Assembly (NCBI RefSeq): GCF_031846275.1
Contig: NZ_JAVRIB010000003.1
Span: 124,001-188,000 of the forward strand
DNA length: 64,000 nucleotides
Source of the DNA: Spectribacter hydrogenoxidans
GTDB lineage: Bacteria > Pseudomonadota > Gammaproteobacteria > Nevskiales > Salinisphaeraceae
Reading direction: 5' to 3'
Shown: positions 34,085 through 42,611 of the stretch, in pieces
How the letters are laid out: each line of letters starts with the position of its first letter
Numbering within the stretch: the first letter of the stretch is position 1
Position numbers and translations under genes: made by a program
The notes under the pieces: generated by a model
Told to the model about the DNA's origin: nothing
Databases searched by the model: none
Seen by the model: the letters and a program-made list of their open reading frames with translations, nothing else

Positions 34085-34094
34085 CCGGCGCGCG

Positions 34095-35423
34095 CTACGA
34101 CGCGGAGGCGGTAACCTGTGCGTCTGAAGGCGGCGGAATGCGCAGCTCGGCGCCGATCCGGATGACATCCCGGCTGAGCTGATTGGCCTGACGTATGTCG
34201 GCCACGCTCACGCCGTAGCGCGCTGCAATACCCGACAATGTTTCCCCGGGGCGCACCTCGTGCATGCGCGCCCTGGCCAGATCGCGTCCGTCGCCGGGCC
34301 GGTAGCTGGCCACATAGTCGCGAATGCCGGACAGCATCGCCTGCGCGAGCTGGCGGCGATGGGCGCCGTCGCGCAGCTCGCGTTCCTCGCCCGGGTTGGA
34401 GATGAAGGCCGTTTCCACCAGCAGCGAAGGGATGTCCGGGGACTTGAGCACCAGGAAGCCGGCCTGCTGCACCTCGTGCTTGTGCAGATCGTTGATCTGG
34501 CGGATCTCGCGAAGTACGCGCCCGCCCACGTCGAGACTGGCCTCGATGCTGGCGCCCTGGGACAGATCGAGCATGAACGAGGCCAGATCGGCATCCTTGT
34601 TGCGCAGCGTGACGCCGCCAACCAGGTCGGCCGCGTTTTCCTGCTCGGCCAGCCAGCGGGCGTGTTCGCTGGTGGCCCCGCTACGCGACAGCACGTACAC
34701 GGAAGAGCCCTTCGCGCGGCGATCCCGGAAGGCGTCGGCGTGCACCGAAATGAACAGATCGGCCCGCGCTTCCCGCGCCTTGTCCATGCGTTCACGCAGA
34801 CCCACGTAATAGTCGCCGTTGCGGATCATCACCGGCCGCATGCCCGGTTCCGCGGCAATCAGCCGTTCCAGCTCGCGGGAAATCTTCAGCACGATGTCCT
34901 TCTCGCGCGTGCCGCTGGGGCCGACCGCACCCGGGTCCTCGCCCCCGTGACCGGCGTCGATGGCCACGACGAACTCCCGGCCGCCGTAGTGCGGCTCGGT
35001 CGCCTCGGGCTGCCGCTGGGGGTTGCTCGCGCCGTTTTCCAAATCCAGCACCAGGCGATGACCGTACTGCTGGTTGGGCTCGAGGGTGAACATGTTGGGG
35101 GCAACCGGTTCCGCCAGATCGAGCACCAGCCGCAGATCATCGCCGTTGCGCACGCCACTGCGCACCTGCCGGACGAATCCCTTGCCTTCGAAGTCCTTGG
35201 CCAGCGCCTCGGCACGGCGGGCATCGGGCACGTCCACCACCAGCCGGTCGGGGTTTTCCAGCCGGAACATGTCGTGCTTGAACGGCCCGGTCAGGTCGAA
35301 AACCACGCGGGTACGGTCGGGCGCCGCCCAGACGCGAACGTCCTGAAGCGTGTTGTTCTGGGCCCAGCCGGCGGCGCTGATCAGCGCTGCCAGCAGGGCC
35401 AGCGTTCGCCCGACATGCCGCAT
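34095..35423 (-). CDS. amiB: N-acetylmuramoyl-L-alanine amidase (AmiB/AmiC type)
   Basis: 442 residues: signal peptide (LALLAALISAAGWA), AMIN domain for septal targeting (about 25-130), amidase_3 catalytic domain with Zn ligands (IDAGHGGEDPGA, SVHADAF, VETAFISN with the catalytic Glu), and a C-terminal LysM repeat (VRPGETLSGIAARYGVS). It splits septal peptidoglycan during cell separation. In E. coli amiB is followed by mutL; here 26 kb of sulfur genes intervene. The upstream 134 bp hold T-rich tracts but no clear site. Confidence 0.94.
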   Translation of the reverse strand: MRHVGRTLALLAALISAAGWAQNNTLQDVRVWAAPDRTRVVFDLTGPFKHDMFRLENPDRLVVDVPDARRAEALAKDFEGKGFVRQVRSGVRNGDDLRLVLDLAEPVAPNMFTLEPNQQYGHRLVLDLENGASNPQRQPEATEPHYGGREFVVAIDAGHGGEDPGAVGPSGTREKDIVLKISRELERLIAAEPGMRPVMIRNGDYYVGLRERMDKAREARADLFISVHADAFRDRRAKGSSVYVLSRSGATSEHARWLAEQENAADLVGGVTLRNKDADLASFMLDLSQGASIEASLDVGGRVLREIRQINDLHKHEVQQAGFLVLKSPDIPSLLVETAFISNPGEERELRDGAHRRQLAQAMLSGIRDYVASYRPGDGRDLARARMHEVRPGETLSGIAARYGVSVADIRQANQLSRDVIRIGAELRIPPPSDAQVTASAS

Positions 35424-35557
35424 TGGCGTGTTCTCCCGCGAGCGTTTGACTGCCCAGGCTCCGGAAGCTACGCCGTTTTTTTTATCAATGCAAGATTTTT
35501 CTCATATTAAACAGCGGCTCCGGCTGCATACTTGAATTCCGACCTGAGGATAAGCCG

Positions 35558-36034
35558 CTATCCGCAGGCCATCTGTGCCTGCCAGGCATCCAGCCAGACC
35601 CCGCCAGCCTCGCCGGCGGCGGCGGCCTGCAGATGACGCCCCTGGCCGGCATAGGCCAGTCGCAGCGTCACATCGGGCGGCGGCAACCAGCCCTCGCCGT
35701 TGGCAAACCACTCCACCAACAGCCAGTCCCGCTCGCGATCGATATCGCGCAGCCCGAGAAAGGCCAGCTCTTCCGGATCGCTGATGCGGTAGAGGTCCAG
35801 GTGCAGTACCCGGAACTGTTCGAATTCGTAGGGCTCGACCAGTGTGTAGGTGGGGCTGACCACCGGCCCCGGATGCCCCAGTGCCTGCAGAAAGGCCCTG
35901 GCGAAGCTGGTCTTGCCGGCCCCGAGCGTACCCGCCAGCGACAGGCACAAGGGACGGGGCGCCCGCGGCAACGCAGCGGCGGCGGCCGACGCCAGCGATC
36001 GGGTGGCGGCGTCGTCGGGTAGTTCCCGGTTCAC
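35558..36034 (-). CDS. tsaE: tRNA threonylcarbamoyladenosine biosynthesis ATPase TsaE
   Basis: 158 residues from GTG 36034, selected because GTG and the nnr stop overlap as GTGA. Walker A SLAGTLGAGKTSFARAFLQ and SPTYTLVEPYE, HLDLYRISDPEEL motifs identify TsaE (YjeE). It powers the TsaBD complex that makes t6A37 in ANN-decoding tRNAs. Order nnr-tsaE-amiB is conserved. Confidence 0.94.
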   Translation of the reverse strand: MNRELPDDAATRSLASAAAAALPRAPRPLCLSLAGTLGAGKTSFARAFLQALGHPGPVVSPTYTLVEPYEFEQFRVLHLDLYRISDPEELAFLGLRDIDRERDWLLVEWFANGEGWLPPPDVTLRLAYAGQGRHLQAAAAGEAGGVWLDAWQAQMACG

Positions 36035-37536
36035 GATGAAGCCGGATTGGCCAGCGCCCGCAACGGCGCCAGGCAATCGCTTGGCAACAGGCCCCGTTCG
36101 CCGTCAGCCGCGGCCCGGTCCGCCGCCCGCCCGTGCAGACATACCCCCGCGACCGCCGCGGTGGCGGGATCGATGCCCTGGGCCAGCAGCCCGGCGATGG
36201 TGCCGGTCAGCAGATCCCCCATGCCGCCCACCGCCATGCCGGGATTGCCGGCGGTGCTCACCCAGAGCTCGCCGCGGCGATCGGCAATCAGCGTACCGGC
36301 GCCCTTGAGGACCGCCATCGCGCTATAGCGTTCGGCCAGCGCGGCAGCCGCCGCGGGCCGGTCGGCCTGAACATCCGCAGTCGCGCAGCCCAGCAGGCGG
36401 CCGGCCTCCCCCGGATGGGGCGTGATGATCCAGTTGTCGCGTGCCGGCGGTCGGTTCTCGGCGATCACGTTGAGGGCATCGGCATCGACCACCAGCGGCC
36501 GATCAGACATCAGCACCCGCTCGAGCAGGTCCCGGGCCCAGTTGTCGGTGCCCAGGCCAGGCCCGATCGCCACCACCGTGGCGCGGTCCAGCAATGCATC
36601 CAGGTCTGCCGCCGCGGTCATATCGCGGCACATCAGCTCCGGTCGTGCCTGGGTCATCGCCGCCGCCTGACCGCCGCGGGTGGCCACACTGACCAGCCCG
36701 GCACCGACCCGGAGCGCGGCCTCGGCCGCCAGGCGCGCGGCGCCGCCCATGCCGGTGTTGCCGCCGACGCACAGCACATGGCCGTGATCCCCCTTGTGCG
36801 CATCCCGCCGCCGGCGCGGCAGCGCGGCCGCCAGCCAGGTGTCATCCGGCTGGCTGGCCAGCCAGGGCATATCCGCATAGGCGCGGTCCGGCGCCTCCAG
36901 TTCATGCAGCGTCACCTCGCCGGCATGCGCCGGGCCGGCGCCGGTGACCAGGCCGAGCTTGGCGCCGATGAAAGTGGCCGTCACATCGGCGCGAACGGCC
37001 TCACCCCAGATCGCGCCGGTGTCGGCATCCAGGCCCGAGGGAATGTCGACCGCCAGCACCCCCGCCCCCTGCTCGCCGGCCCGGTTGATGGCCTGCACTG
37101 CCGCCAGAAAATCACCGGCCAGCGGCCGCCCCAGTCCGGTACCCAGCAGGGCATCCACCGCCACGTCGGCATCGGCCAGCGCCTCGGCCGAGCTGTCGGT
37201 GAGAACCCCGCCCGCCCGCATGAAGGCCTGGTAAGCCCGATGCGCATCGCCGGTCAGACGCTCGGGATTGCCCGGGAACCAGACGCGCACGGTCATCGCC
37301 GATGCCAGGCCGCGAGCGGCGATCAGAAAGCCATCGCCACCGTTGTTGCCCGGGCCGCAGACCACCGCCAGGCGGTCAGCTTCGGGCCAGCGTCCGCACA
37401 ACGCCTGGAAGCCGGCATCGGCAGCCCGGTGCATCAGGTCGAAGCCGGGGATGCCGAATTCATCGATCACGCGACGATCCAGCGCCGCCACCTGGGCGGC
37501 GCCGTAGAACCGGGTGATGGTCGACAACGCCGGCAT
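36031..37536 (-). CDS. nnr: Bifunctional NAD(P)HX epimerase / ADP-dependent dehydratase
   Basis: 501 residues. The N-terminal epimerase domain (YjeF_N; VVCGPGNNGGDGFLIAARGL) is fused to a C-terminal ribokinase-like dehydratase domain (GDHGHVLCVGGNTGMGGAARLA, WIITPHPGEAGRLLG, AGNPGMAVGGMGDLLTGTIAGLLAQG). It repairs hydrated NADH and NADPH. The ATG overlaps the pgi stop by one base. Confidence 0.96.
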   Translation of the reverse strand: MPALSTITRFYGAAQVAALDRRVIDEFGIPGFDLMHRAADAGFQALCGRWPEADRLAVVCGPGNNGGDGFLIAARGLASAMTVRVWFPGNPERLTGDAHRAYQAFMRAGGVLTDSSAEALADADVAVDALLGTGLGRPLAGDFLAAVQAINRAGEQGAGVLAVDIPSGLDADTGAIWGEAVRADVTATFIGAKLGLVTGAGPAHAGEVTLHELEAPDRAYADMPWLASQPDDTWLAAALPRRRRDAHKGDHGHVLCVGGNTGMGGAARLAAEAALRVGAGLVSVATRGGQAAAMTQARPELMCRDMTAAADLDALLDRATVVAIGPGLGTDNWARDLLERVLMSDRPLVVDADALNVIAENRPPARDNWIITPHPGEAGRLLGCATADVQADRPAAAAALAERYSAMAVLKGAGTLIADRRGELWVSTAGNPGMAVGGMGDLLTGTIAGLLAQGIDPATAAVAGVCLHGRAADRAAADGERGLLPSDCLAPLRALANPASS

Positions 37537-39113
37537 CAGCGTCGCCGCAGCCGATCCAGCAGGGATCGCGTGGCGGCGTCCAGGTGCCGGGTATCGTCAT
37601 TCGACCAGGCCGCGAGAATGTCGTCGGCCAGCGTCTTGCCCAGTTCCACCCCCCACTGGTCGAAGCTGTTGATGCCCCAGATCACCCCCTGCACGAACAC
37701 CTTGTGCTCGTAGGCCGCGATCAGGGCACCCAGGCGGCGGGCGTCGAGCCGGTCCAGCAGCAGCGTGCTGCTGGGTCGATTGCCCGGGAACGAACGCTGC
37801 GCGGCCAGTACCGGATCGCCGCTGCTGCCGGACAGGGTCTCGGCCTCGGGCCGGCCATGCATCAGCGCGGCGGCCTGGGCCAGGCAGTTGGCGGCCAGTT
37901 GCCGGCTACGGTCATCGTCGGCGGTCGGGGTCACCAGGATGAAATCCACCGACAGCACGTCGGTGCCCTGGTGCAGCATCTGGAAGAAAGCGTGCTGGGC
38001 ATTGGTGCCCTCGCCGCCCCATACCTGGGGCACCGTAGCCACGGCCGTAGCATCGCCGTCGGACGTCACGGACTTGCCGTTGCTTTCCATTTCCACCTGC
38101 TGCAGCCAGGTGGGGAACAAAGCCAGACGATGCGCGTACGGCACCACCACCTGCCCGGTCAGACCCAGAAAATTGCGATTCCACACCCCCAGCAGCGCCA
38201 TCACCACCGGAAGATTCTCGGCCAGCGGTGCCTGCCGGAAGTGGTTATCCATATCATGCGCCCCGGCCAGCAGCTCGCGGAACACCGTCATGCCCCGGGC
38301 CAGTGCCACCGCCAGCCCGGCGGCCGACCACAGCGAGAACCGCCCCCCGACCCAGTCCCAGAAGCCGAATACCCGCTCGATGCCGAAGGCCTGCGCGGCA
38401 GGAATATTGGTGGACACCGCCACGAAATGACGCGCCACCGCGGTCTCGTCCGGCGCAGCGGCCAGCAGCCAGTCGCGGGCCGCCCGGGCATTGGCCAGGG
38501 TTTCGGCGGTACCGAAGGATTTGGAGGTGACCACGAACAGGGTGGTGGCCCGGTCCAGCGTGGCCAGAATGCCGTCCAGGTCGGCGGGGTCGACATTCGC
38601 CGCGAAGTGGACGCGAAGATCATCGGGCTCTCGGGCCAGCGCCTGCGCGACCATTCGCGGTCCGAGATCCGAGCCGCCGATGCCGATATTCACCACATCG
38701 GTGATCGCATGCCCGGCAAAGCCGGGCCAGCTACCGTCACGCACCTGTCCCACGAACCTGTCGATGTCGTCGAGCACGGCATGAACGTCGGCCGGATAGC
38801 CCTGGCCTGCCGGCGCCCGCAGGGCCACATGCCAGGCCGCGCGCCGCTCGCTGCGATTGATCGGCTCGCCGGCGAACATCGCCCGGATGGCGTCGGGTAC
38901 CCAGCATTCGCCGGCCAGGGCGGTCAGCGCGGCCATCACATCGGCATCGAGGCGTTGCCGGCTGAAGTCATAGACTAGGCCGTCGACTGCCAGGCACAGC
39001 GAATCCGCGCGCCGGGCGTCGCGCTCGAACAGAGTCGACAGGTGAGTGCCCGCGAGCCGATCACGGGCGGCTTCCAGGCTCGCCCAGGCCGGGCGGTCGA
39101 TGGGATACGCCAC
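37536..39113 (-). CDS. pgi: Glucose-6-phosphate isomerase
   Basis: 525 residues, normal family length. Signature motifs are present: VNIGIGGSDLGPRMV, FVVTSKSFGTAET, GRFSLWSAAGL, GEGTNAQHAFFQMLHQG and INSFDQWGVELGK with the catalytic Lys. It interconverts glucose-6-phosphate and fructose-6-phosphate. It lies next to panD-panC-panB, a frequent gammaproteobacterial arrangement. Confidence 0.97.
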   Translation of the reverse strand: MAYPIDRPAWASLEAARDRLAGTHLSTLFERDARRADSLCLAVDGLVYDFSRQRLDADVMAALTALAGECWVPDAIRAMFAGEPINRSERRAAWHVALRAPAGQGYPADVHAVLDDIDRFVGQVRDGSWPGFAGHAITDVVNIGIGGSDLGPRMVAQALAREPDDLRVHFAANVDPADLDGILATLDRATTLFVVTSKSFGTAETLANARAARDWLLAAAPDETAVARHFVAVSTNIPAAQAFGIERVFGFWDWVGGRFSLWSAAGLAVALARGMTVFRELLAGAHDMDNHFRQAPLAENLPVVMALLGVWNRNFLGLTGQVVVPYAHRLALFPTWLQQVEMESNGKSVTSDGDATAVATVPQVWGGEGTNAQHAFFQMLHQGTDVLSVDFILVTPTADDDRSRQLAANCLAQAAALMHGRPEAETLSGSSGDPVLAAQRSFPGNRPSSTLLLDRLDARRLGALIAAYEHKVFVQGVIWGINSFDQWGVELGKTLADDILAAWSNDDTRHLDAATRSLLDRLRRR

Positions 39114-39145
39114 CGGGGCGCGCCGTGGGCTCGCGGCTTCCGGCC

Positions 39146-39526
39146 CTAGGCCGCCTGCACCGGGATGGTGTTGCTGGTGCGGGTGACCTGGTTGTGTTCG
39201 TCCAGGTAGATCAACCGCGGCTTGTGTGCGTGGGCTTCGGCCTCGCTCATGCGGGCGTAGGCGCAGATGATCAGCCGGTCGCCGGGCTGGGCCTTGTGCG
39301 CGGCCGCGCCGTTCACCGAAATCACCCGCGAGCCGCTTTCGGCGCGGATCGCGTAGGTGGAGAACCGCTCGCCGTTACCCACGTTGTAGATCTCGATCTG
39401 TTCATAGGGAAGAATCCCGGCGGCCTCGAGCAGATCCCCGTCGATGGCGCAGGAGCCCTCGTAATCCAGTTCGGCGTGCGTGGTGCACGCGCGATGCAGC
39501 TTTGCCTTGAGCAGCGTCACAAACAT
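39146..39526 (-). CDS. panD: Aspartate 1-decarboxylase PanD
   Basis: 126 residues from ATG 39526 (MFVTLLKAKLHRACTT). The self-cleavage site is the Gly-Ser bond in LDYEGSCAID, producing the pyruvoyl cofactor; YAIRAESGSRVISVNGAAA is the catalytic region. It makes beta-alanine for pantothenate synthesis. It lies 187 bp downstream of panC, the gap holding no recognisable element. Confidence 0.96.
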   Translation of the reverse strand: MFVTLLKAKLHRACTTHAELDYEGSCAIDGDLLEAAGILPYEQIEIYNVGNGERFSTYAIRAESGSRVISVNGAAAHKAQPGDRLIICAYARMSEAEAHAHKPRLIYLDEHNQVTRTSNTIPVQAA

Positions 39527-39713
39527 GACGATCACCCTGCTTGAAAACGGATGGGTTGGGATGGCATTCGACCGGAGGCGCAATGTAGCCCATGGGTCCG
39601 GACAGGTCCAGTGACCGGGGCCACCGCCCGACCGCGCCCGCGCCGCCCGGTTTCTCGTCGAATCGATGGCCGGCCGTGGGCGAGTTTGCCGCGCTGCGGC
39701 ATGATAGCCGACT

Positions 39714-40577
39714 TCAGCCGCGCGGCGCTACTGCCACGTTATCGATCAGGCGCGCGCGACCCAGATGCACCGCCGCCAGCACGCGTTGGCCGGCTGCCGG
39801 GTCCGCGCTGGCACGGTCCGGGCGCGAGAGATCGCCGTTGCGGATTTCCACGTAATCCGGCGCCAGTCCCCGGGCCTGCAGCCGGCCGGCGATGTCGGCC
39901 TCGATTGCCGACGCGTCGGTATCCCCCGCCGCGATGCGCTCGGCCCCCTCGCGCAAAGCCGCGTGCAGGGCCGGTGCCAGCTCGCGCTCCTCGGTGGTCA
40001 GATACTGATTGCGCGAGCTCATGGCCAGGCCGTCGGGTTCGCGCAGGGTCGGCACACCGACGATTTCCACCGGCCAGTGAAGGGCGGCGACCAGACGCCG
40101 GATCACCACCAGCTGCTGATAGTCCTTTTCGCCGAATACCGCGATATCCGGCTGCACCTGATTGAACAGCATGCTCACCACCGTGGTCACGCCGGCGAAA
40201 TGACCGGGGCGGCGGGCCCCGCACAACCCTTCCGTCACCCCCTCGACACGCACCGTCGCCACACCCGGCCCCAGCGGGTACATGACCCGGCTGCCCGGCG
40301 CATACAGGACATCCACGCCGGCGGCCGCCAAGCGTTCGGCATCCTGGTCCAGGGTACGGGGATAGCTGTCGTAATCCTCGCCGTCGCCGAACTGCAGCGG
40401 GTTGACGAACACACTGGCAACGACGATCCCGCCCAGCTTGCGCGCCGCCTCCACCAGGGCGATGTGGCCCGCGTGCAGGTTGCCCATGGTGGGCACCAGA
40501 CACACCGGCCCACGGTCCGCGGCCCGTGCCGCGGCCAGCGCACGGCGCAGTTCGGCGATGTCGTGAAGGGTCTGCAT
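39714..40577 (-). CDS. panC: Pantoate--beta-alanine ligase PanC
   Basis: 287 residues with the nucleotidyltransferase HIGH-like motif PTMGNLHAGHIALV, FVNPLQFGDGEDYDSYPRT, and the KMSKS-like MSSRNQYLT. It condenses pantoate and beta-alanine with ATP to pantothenate. It lies 35 bp downstream of panB on the same strand. Confidence 0.96.
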   Translation of the reverse strand: MQTLHDIAELRRALAAARAADRGPVCLVPTMGNLHAGHIALVEAARKLGGIVVASVFVNPLQFGDGEDYDSYPRTLDQDAERLAAAGVDVLYAPGSRVMYPLGPGVATVRVEGVTEGLCGARRPGHFAGVTTVVSMLFNQVQPDIAVFGEKDYQQLVVIRRLVAALHWPVEIVGVPTLREPDGLAMSSRNQYLTTEERELAPALHAALREGAERIAAGDTDASAIEADIAGRLQARGLAPDYVEIRNGDLSRPDRASADPAAGQRVLAAVHLGRARLIDNVAVAPRG

Positions 40578-40612
40578 GCCAGGTACGGTTGCGGCGCTCG
40601 ACCGGGCCGCGC

Positions 40613-41449
40613 TCAGCTGAAGCAGTGCTCCGGCGCCGGATAGCTACAGTCGCGCACCGAGTCGACATAGGTGCGCACCGCGGATTCGATGTCGGCCGCC
40701 CCCTGCATGTAGTCACGCACGAACCGCGGCTTGCGGCCGGGCCAGATGCCGAGGATGTCGTAGATCACCAGAATCTGGCCGTCCACGTCCGGGCCCGCGC
40801 CGATGCCGATCACCGGAATCTTCGCATTGGCGGTGATTTCCGCGGCCAGCGACGAGGGCACGCATTCCAGCAGCAGCAGGTCGGCGCCGGCGTCTTCCAG
40901 CAGGCGGGCGTCGCGAAGCATCGCCTGGGCGGCAGCATCGCCCCGCCCCTGCACCGAGAAGCTGCCCAGCTTGTGCACCAGCTGCGGCTGCAGGCCGATG
41001 TGACCGCAAACCGGCACCCCGCGAGTGCTCAGATGCTCGACCGTTTCGGCCTGGATTTCGCCGCCCTCGAACTTGACCATCTGCCCGCGGCCTTCCTGCA
41101 TCAGCCGCTTGGCGGTATCCAGCGCCTGGTGCTTGGTGGCGTAGGACAGAAACGGCATGTCGGTGATCAGGAACGGGCGATACAGACCGGCGGCCACCGC
41201 CCGGCTGTGATAGACCATGTCGTCCACGCTCACCGGCACGGTGGAATCCGCCCCCTGGAAGACCATGCCCAGGGTATCGCCGACCAGCACCACGTCCACG
41301 CCGGCGCGATCCTCCAGCGCCGCGAAGCTGGCGTCGTAGGCGGTCAGGCAGGCGATCTTCTCGCCCGCTTGCTTCATCCGGGTCAGGTCGGACAGCGTGA
41401 CCGGCCGCTCCGGACGCTCCTGCAGATGGGGGTAAAGCGTTCCTTTCAT
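40613..41449 (-). CDS. panB: 3-methyl-2-oxobutanoate hydroxymethyltransferase PanB
   Basis: 278 residues from ATG 41449 (MKGTLYPHLQERPE). TIM-barrel motifs with Mg ligands are present (VVLVGDTLGMVFQG, VCGHIGLQPQ, LLLECVPSSLA, GIGAGPDVDGQILVIYDILG). It transfers a hydroxymethyl group from methylene-tetrahydrofolate to ketoisovalerate. The coding frame stays open upstream through the dnk gene, but protein similarity starts at this Met. Confidence 0.96.
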   Translation of the reverse strand: MKGTLYPHLQERPERPVTLSDLTRMKQAGEKIACLTAYDASFAALEDRAGVDVVLVGDTLGMVFQGADSTVPVSVDDMVYHSRAVAAGLYRPFLITDMPFLSYATKHQALDTAKRLMQEGRGQMVKFEGGEIQAETVEHLSTRGVPVCGHIGLQPQLVHKLGSFSVQGRGDAAAQAMLRDARLLEDAGADLLLLECVPSSLAAEITANAKIPVIGIGAGPDVDGQILVIYDILGIWPGRKPRFVRDYMQGAADIESAVRTYVDSVRDCSYPAPEHCFS

Positions 41450-41460
41450 GGCGGGCGCGA

Positions 41461-42123
41461 CTATAGCACCTCGGGGCGATTCGTCATTGCCAACGCCGGG
41501 CCGGGCAGGTCCACCCGCCGGGCGGGCGAATCCAGCGCCGCCAGCAACCGCTGATAGTCCTCGTCGTTGCCGACCAGGTCCATCTGCTCGGCATTGACGG
41601 TGACCAGCGGCGCGTCCTGATAGTGGCTGAAATAGGCGGCATAGCTCTCGATCACCCGGGCCAGGTAGTCGGGGTCGAGGTTGTGCTCCTCCGGCCGGGC
41701 CCGCTGGCGCACCCGGGACATCAGGGTATCGCGCGGCGCGTACAGATAGATCAGCTTGTCCGGCGCCGGGGCCTGCCAGGCCAGCCGGGTGTAGATGTCC
41801 TCGTAGAGCGTCCACTCCGGCCCCGACAGCGTCAGCCGGGCGAACAGCGGGTCCTTCTCGAACATGAAATCGGTGATGCGGCGCTGGTGGAACAGGTCGC
41901 GTTGGCGCAGCGTCTCGGTCTGGCGGGCCCGCTGCAGCAGAAAGAACAGCTGCGCCGGTAGCGCGTTGGCCGCGGGCTGGTCGTAGAAGGCACCGAGAAA
42001 CGGATTCTCCTCGGGCGCTTCCAGCAACAGATCGGCGGACCAGGTCTCGGCCAGCCGCCGCGCCAGCGTGGTCTTGCCCACGCCGATCGGGCCCTCCACC
42101 GCCACATAGCGCCAGTCGATCAC
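41461..42123 (-). CDS. Deoxynucleoside kinase family protein
   Basis: 220 residues. P-loop VEGPIGVGKTTLARRL, then LLEAPEENPFLGAFY, DFMFEKDPLFA and a basic lid (RVRQRARPEE). This matches the deoxyadenosine/deoxyguanosine kinase family commonly encoded between folK and panB. Substrate preference cannot be read from the sequence. It overlaps the folK stop by four bases (ATGA). Confidence 0.88.
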   Translation of the reverse strand: MIDWRYVAVEGPIGVGKTTLARRLAETWSADLLLEAPEENPFLGAFYDQPAANALPAQLFFLLQRARQTETLRQRDLFHQRRITDFMFEKDPLFARLTLSGPEWTLYEDIYTRLAWQAPAPDKLIYLYAPRDTLMSRVRQRARPEEHNLDPDYLARVIESYAAYFSHYQDAPLVTVNAEQMDLVGNDEDYQRLLAALDSPARRVDLPGPALAMTNRPEVL

Positions 42124-42611
42124 GAGGCCGCCGCCGCCCAGGGCCGCACGCCCTGATCGCCGAGCCCGGCCGCCAGCGTCGCCGCCGCGCCCTGCCCCGG
42201 GATTTGCAGGTCCGGCGCCACGCTGACCAGGGGCACCAGTACGAAGGCCCGCTCGGCCAGCCGCGGATGGGGCACGGTGAGGGTCGGCAGATCGATCCGC
42301 CGGTCGCCATAGACAAGCATGTCAAGATCCAGCGTGCGCGGGCCCCAGCGGCGCGTGCGGCGGCGCCCGGCCGCCTGTTCGATCGCCTGCAGGGCCTCGA
42401 GCAGCGCCAGTGGTTCGAGATCCGTATCCAGCCCCGCCACGGCGTTGCAGAAATCCGGCTGGTCGGTCACCCCGACCGGGGCGCTGCGAAAAAGGTCGGA
42501 TACCGGGCCGGGGCGGCTGTCCGGCAGACCCGCGAGGGCGGTGAGGCCCGCCCGGACCTGCCCGGCCGGGTCATCGAGATTGCTGCCGAGCCCGATCCAG
42601 ACCCGGTTCAT
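42120..42611 (-). CDS. folK: 2-amino-4-hydroxy-6-hydroxymethyldihydropteridine diphosphokinase
   Basis: 163 residues with start MNRVWIGLGSNLDDP and the HPPK signature RWGPRTLDLDMLVYG followed by VPHPRLAERAFVL. It pyrophosphorylates the pterin in folate synthesis. The start overlaps the pcnB stop by four bases. Confidence 0.96.
   Translation of the reverse strand: MNRVWIGLGSNLDDPAGQVRAGLTALAGLPDSRPGPVSDLFRSAPVGVTDQPDFCNAVAGLDTDLEPLALLEALQAIEQAAGRRRTRRWGPRTLDLDMLVYGDRRIDLPTLTVPHPRLAERAFVLVPLVSVAPDLQIPGQGAAATLAAGLGDQGVRPWAAAAS

Noticed and set aside
36133..38978. Long plus-strand frames opposite nnr and pgi
   Set aside because: They are GC-rich shadows with repetitive Arg/Gly/His composition and no domains; the minus strand carries canonical genes.
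40613..42325. A 570-codon minus-strand frame covering panB and the kinase gene
   Set aside because: Only the part after 41449 is PanB. The rest is an out-of-frame reading of the deoxynucleoside kinase and folK genes, which are themselves clear.
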